NCBI GenBank assembly: GCA_010015745.1
Contig: ML978215.1
Span: forward strand, 124,001 to 188,000
Direction of reading: 5' to 3'
DNA: 64,000 nt
Source: Setomelanomma holmii
Lineage: Eukaryota > Ascomycota > Dothideomycetes > Pleosporales > Phaeosphaeriaceae
Part shown: positions 59,627 to 64,000 of the stretch, piece after piece
Layout: every line of letters starts with the position of its first letter
Numbering within the stretch: position 1 is the first letter of the stretch
Notes under the pieces: model-generated
Told to the model about the DNA's origin: nothing
What the model saw: only the letters and a program-made list of their open reading frames with translations
Database searches by the model: none
Program-made: the position numbers and the translations under genes

Positions 59627-60274
59627 ATTACGCCGGACTAAAGATGGGGGTAGAGGTCATGTTTGATAAGTGAGGGACTGGTTTCAGCGAGCGAGCGAGA
59701 ATATCCGACTTAGTCAGATCCGCAATCATGTATATTATAGAGTTTCTCTCGGGAAGATAAATCAAAAGCTGTCCGCGGTAACAATCTAACACGACACAAT
59801 TTAAGGACCATTGCTTGCTGACGCGGATAAATTTTGACATTGCGGTCACTGAACTTCACACAAGATCCAGACAAAGGAATGCTGCGAGACTTGAAGCTTG
59901 CGGCAATGCAGGTCGTCGAAATCGAACGACAGATGAGAGTGCTATGGAAGCCTTGTTGCGAAGAATTCGATGACGTATCTAGGTCTTGTGTGCGCTGTGC
60001 TGTTGCAATGGCCAGTATATGTACGTCGCTGGTGCTTCTGCTGAAGGGGACGATCTTCTACAATCTGCCGACGTTGGCTGGAACCTGCTCGTGTGTATGG
60101 TGTTCTTAATTCTCCGTATGGCCCTGGCTAGGCGGAGAAGCGCCGGTTTCTTGTGAAATGCTAAACTCGCTTGTACAACTGACTTTCTGTGTGCTTTCTC
60201 GTCAAAACTAGAGCTGTCAGATTAGACAGTTAATAGGACCCGAATAGACTGAGGAGTTGCAGTTGCTCTCCTTG
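59627..60274. other. Intergenic region between convergent genes
   Basis: About 650 bases. A 91-codon frame at 59834-60109 (plus) with one hydrophobic stretch has no recognised family and is not accepted as a gene. Confidence 0.4.
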
Positions 60275-61986
60275 TTATATTATCCGTATTCGCCTTGGGG
60301 TCTGCTGCTTCAAGGCGGTGTAGTGCTGCGTCCATATCCCGGACCCTCCGACCTCATCTTGGACCGAGGCATTATCGATCAACTTGAACGATGATCCTGT
60401 GGGACGAAGAACGAAGGGCCCTTTGGCCCCATACAAAAGCCACACCTGATCACCGACTTGGGCCTCATTCGAAGTTTCGACCTTGTAACGCCGTCTGTTT
60501 AGGGAACACTCATACCCATATTGCTTGGCGCGTTCGTGCGAAAGGTGTTCGAGGGTGTCAACGATTAGGCCCGAAATTTCCAGGATCCGTCCGTCCTCGA
60601 CAAAAACAGTATTTGTGGTATCACCTCGCCATCGTGGGGCATCAGTGTACAAAAGATGATGTATGACACCATTCTTATGCGTGGAGCTCCAGTCAGGCAC
60701 CCAAGATGGCAGAGACTTGTTGTATGAAAAGCCTTTCAAGTAGAGAACATCGAGGCCGTCTTGCTCGATGATCTTGCGGGCTGTCTCGATACAAACGTAC
60801 TCATACGTGGTCCTTGGGCTATAAACGACCTTGATTCCGTAGTCCTTATTCGCGAGACTTAGGAAAGCATACACATAATCCCTTCTGTCGCTGGCCTTGC
60901 GGGCAGACGAATAACACAGCAGTCCTGGAAGTTGTCCGTGTCTGAGAGGGTCTTTTAGATAACGGATCTTGAAGTCCAAAAGCAGGGCTGGCCTAACTTT
61001 GTATCGACGGAAGAATTGCAATGAATCGTAAATTTGACACAGCCATTGGTACATCGCGGTAGTAGTGAATCTGTCGGGTAGCTTGTCTCGTTCCTGCATG
61101 AATGAAAAGATGTTGTTGCGAGAGTCAAGCAGTCCAAAAGCCACATCCATAAATACCACTTCGCACACTGAGTGGCCGCCGTATATGAAAGTGGTGTCGC
61201 GTGCGGCAAGGTATTCCTGACAGACCTAGGATCAGGGCTTGTTAGCATTTTCTCTAGTGCCAACTCATGCATACCTGCCCATACTCTTGTCCACCAGGGC
61301 TGCTCAAACACCTGTAAGACATCCTTCCAGATGTGCTCGAGCCCTTCATCGGCTAACAGGGACAGATACCACGACTTGAAAGGGCAGTCTCTTTCAGGTA
61401 ATCCAACTTGCTGGTGTGAAAGGCGTGATTGTGGGATCTTTGCATACGCTTCTTTCATCCAAGGTATGGCAGAACCACCGCGCATTTCATCGGTTGACAA
61501 ACATACAGTAACTGCGCAAGCATTCTCGTAGACTTTTTGCATGAAGCTAACCTGATGTGACCTTTCGAGCAGATCGCTTTGGTTGATACAAATTTGATCC
61601 GCCCAAATCATCGGTTCCTCGTTTCCACTGGTCCCGCGACAGTGGCGGTAGGTTTCCTCGATAGCATGGGCTAGATTTGCGAAGGCATTGAAGGATTTGC
61701 CATCGATTCGCAACTCTCGAGTCTTCTGGGGATCTCCGGCACAGTATGATATTGCTGTATACCTGTCACGGCTCTCGGGTAACGACATCGCATCAGTGAG
61801 GTGACATTGCAATTCCCCGGATGCAGTTCGAAAGAGTCTGAGCAGCCGTATCTCGTGCTTCCCTCTGTCAAGAGGCCGGTACGGCTGGCGGGCGTAGAAG
61901 GCATTGTTCACAGGGGAAAAGAAATTATCGGTAGACGGAGACGCGTTGGGAGTCGCCAGGATCTGCCTCTCCGAATCTGAACTCAT
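60275..61986 (-). CDS. HET-domain protein
   Basis: Heterokaryon-incompatibility type protein. Exons on the minus strand: 61986-61279 and 61225-60275; 552 residues. The start MSSDSERQ was chosen over an upstream open frame that looks like leader. HET domain: IRLLRLFRTASGELQCHL, YTAISYCAGDPQKTREL, PMIWADQICINQSDLLERSHQV, CAVTVCLSTDE and FEQPWWTRVW; the C-terminal part has SWVPDWSS and a beta-rich end. For the frame to continue as VCQEYLAARDTTF the intron must begin with GC (TGG then GCAGGT). The nearby GT four bases on would shift the frame. So either a GC-AG intron is used or the gene is broken. Confidence 0.8.
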
Positions 61987-62360
61987 ATCGCACAAGTGTG
62001 GTGTTCGAGCGATCAGATGGAAAGTGGATGGGATGCGCTGCAGGCTAACAGACAGGAAAAGGCAGCTGCGCCTGCGCCATCCAAGGTGGGATGCAGGCGC
62101 ACCTCTAACCTTGCGAACACATGACCGATAGACAGCATCAAGGCCATGCGGATGATGCCGAACCGTAGGAGGTGGATCTTGTAAGCTATCAAGAAGATGT
62201 CTCGCAAAGGCGTCCGAAGTCTCTAAAACATGGTCTGACCAGTAGTAGGTATTGCGTAAGCATAATTTCCATTTTGGCGCAAAAGCTAAGGTGGCCGGCC
62301 CAACACACTCACGCCAGGAAAAAGACACCACAGTACAACAACTCTACAACACTGCGAGCG

Positions 62361-62366
62361 CAAAAA
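62361..62366 (-). terminator. RNA polymerase III terminator of tRNA-Ser
   Basis: Run of five T on the minus strand four bases after the tRNA 3' end. Confidence 0.8.
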
Positions 62367-62369
62367 GAA

Positions 62370-62450
62370 CGACGTGGGCAGGACTCGAACCTGCGCTCCC
62401 GAAGGAACAAGATTTCTAGTCTTGCGCGATAACCACTCCGCCACCACGCC
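62370..62450 (-). tRNA. tRNA-Ser (AGA)
   Basis: Type II tRNA on the minus strand without intron. Acceptor arm GGCGTGG pairs with CCACGTC (one G-U pair), discriminator G. Anticodon stem CAAGA/TCTTG with loop CTAGAAA gives anticodon AGA. A long variable arm with a TTCG loop and the T arm GGTTCGAGTCC follow. A T5 stretch just downstream (62366-62362) serves as RNA polymerase III terminator. Confidence 0.96.
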
Positions 62451-64000
62451 CGGGCTGTTGAACAATGTTTCTCTCAACCGAGTAATTGGAGAATTGATGG
62501 ATAAATGAAAATTAGCTAGTACTTAATTACTAAGATAGGATATCGCACCAATATGATGATGCACGAAGATGGTAAGAGTCTGTTGGATGACAGCTCACAG
62601 TAGCGCGTTAGTGATTGGGCTGTTGAGATGGCGGTATGAGTGTTTAGTGGTTCGCTTGGGTAATAGGGGCGGGGAACCTTGAAGAGAAAACTTGGACTCC
62701 AAGTCTGTAGTTCCCTATGTCTCTTCCTATTTCATGAGCGCACATGCTTTGCTAATGAAGGAAGTACGTCAGCCATGTGATATGTCAATTCTCCACCGAG
62801 CGCACATATCGAAGTTTCACCGCGATGACTTAGAAAGATTCGCAAGGGCTTTCTGTGTAGTACTCGCGTCAGGCTGGACCGATCATCACAAATTCGTATA
62901 AGCATACATTCCGCACCATGGCATTATTGTATCAACATTCTCAGCATGGCCCTTTAATTTACTCTCGATAGATCTGTGCCCAGAGTCTTGCATAGCAGCA
63001 GATCCTTCGTTCGCGGTCTTCCTCTACCTGGACAACTCGCGATCATATCATGGTAAAGCCCCGTATCCCGAGCAGGAGTACACGATTCCGATTTGTTGTG
63101 GGAAAGATGCAAGATGACCGTAACGCGGAATCTGACAATTTAGGATCGAGAATTGAGATCAGTAGGAAAGAGATATACGAACTTGACCTTCAAGCTGCCT
63201 TGACGTGCCAGATGCAGCATAACAACCGAAATTCTATCGCGGTGGAAATGGGCTAGGCTTGAAAAGCGGATACTTGGGTATCCGATCTCGGGCTTGTTAC
63301 TTGCCTTCAGCAGGTCTTACGTGTCAGTAGGACCAGGTGGAGAGAATCATGATGTAGTATTAGGCCTACGGAGTGAAAGGTCTATGTACATGAGAGAGAG
63401 AGGAAAGGGTGCTAAGCCTAACCTGGTACTAGTGCTTGAAGATGGGAAGGAACCTGGGGCAGTACACTCACTGCGGGGCGGAGGCCATGGCTGACATTAC
63501 GCACTGGAGTGATGGTGTTGTAGCGATTGGCTCAAGCCTCATTGAGCAAGCACCGCCCCAATTGCCTGGTAAGTGCTAGCTTCTCATTTCTGACTCACTC
63601 CAGGCGGCAAATCCACTCTATACGCCCATGTTTCAGCCTGCAGTACGGCGAGGCTAACAATGCCCAGGCCAGACTACTTATTAAGATGACGGCCACGAGC
63701 AGTTCGCGATAGATATGATCACAATATCATAAACATTTGCAATTACTTTTGTTCAACTTTGCCTTCAATTGTTACATTAACCTCATTGTTCCTACCTTTA
63801 ACAGAATCCAAGGACTCTCTAACCCTCCGCCATTGGTCGCCTCTTCGTCAATCGATCGTAGCCTCGCACTTGACCGTTCATCGTCCAGTACTGTGTAGCA
63901 CACCTTGCACACAGTGGTGCCTCTCTGGGCCGAAATCGATACTTGCTTCGTCAGCAACAAATCGACCGACACAGTGACTCTATTGCCTTGGACTCATTCG
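62451..64000. other. Window end, no gene recognised
   Basis: About 1.55 kb with short frames only (for example 63050-63256 and 63294-63494, both plus) and no recognisable product, RNA gene or repeat. Confidence 0.4.

Noticed and set aside
59834..60109. 91-codon plus-strand frame with a hydrophobic stretch
   Set aside because: No family recognised and located between 3' ends of convergent genes.

Overview
The window is nuclear DNA from a filamentous ascomycete, most likely a dothideomycete-type Pezizomycotina. Evidence: genes are dense and cut by short introns (44-80 bases, GT..AG, CTAAC/CTGAC branch sites); an APSES regulator of the StuA type is present; HET-domain (heterokaryon incompatibility) genes and relics are numerous; and the DNA transposase is of the fungal Fot1/pogo type. 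No bacterial-style operons are seen. I could not run a search, so family names come from recognising conserved motifs.

Layout. 1-3.3 kb: long pyrimidine-rich leader of stuA. 3.35-5.86 kb: stuA (+). 7.09-9.24 kb: fimbrin SAC6 (+). 9.66-11.23 kb: F-box-like gene with an internal stop (+). 11.25-11.97 kb: coactosin (-). 12.76-14.21 kb: URC4/DUF1688 uracil catabolism gene (+). 14.55-15.74 kb: ribokinase broken by two frameshifts (+). 15.78-17.86 kb: large membrane protein (-). 19.10-20.26 kb: dCMP deaminase (-). 20.62-22.91 kb: ATG7 (+). 23.26-24.06 kb: array of about six diverged repeats, period about 151 bases. 24.33-25.60 kb: Sir2/Hst2 deacetylase (-). 26.1-28.8 kb: relic of a small protein with a putative amyloid motif, next to a decayed HET gene. 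31.66-32.52 kb: CAP20/perilipin-like gene (+). 33.65-34.26 kb: ribosomal protein L27 (-), divergent from SOF1 (+, 34.51-35.89 kb). 36.2-37.3 kb: alpha/beta hydrolase (+).

37.9-47.2 kb is an accessory island: HET fragments, a frameshifted Fot1-like transposase, and an apparently intact HET-ankyrin gene enclosed by long imperfect inverted repeats (about 280 bases each), followed by two oppositely oriented HET relics. After it come a conserved fungal protein with a cysteine- and lysine-rich C-terminal part (48.3-50.2 kb, -), a damaged TIM17 copy (51.5-52.2 kb, +), an RTA1-family membrane protein with an early stop (53.6-54.7 kb, +), a BTB-like gene (55.3-56.75 kb, +), the complex I 9.5-kDa subunit (57.3-57.6 kb, -) divergent from the oligosaccharyltransferase subunit WBP1 (57.96-59.63 kb, +), a HET-domain gene (60.3-62.0 kb, -) and tRNA-Ser(AGA) (62.4 kb, -).

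How they fit together. Housekeeping genes (cytoskeleton, autophagy, nucleotide metabolism, ribosome, mitochondria, ER glycosylation) are interleaved with self/non-self recognition material: one intact HET-ankyrin gene, one near-intact HET gene and at least four HET relics. Many otherwise open genes carry a single stop or frameshift. Several of the stops fit a C-to-T change at CpA, which suggests either RIP-like mutation or sequence error. The strongest leads are the HET-ankyrin gene inside long inverted repeats, the amyloid-motif relic beside a HET relic, the 151-base repeat array, and the open frame running past the perilipin stop codon.
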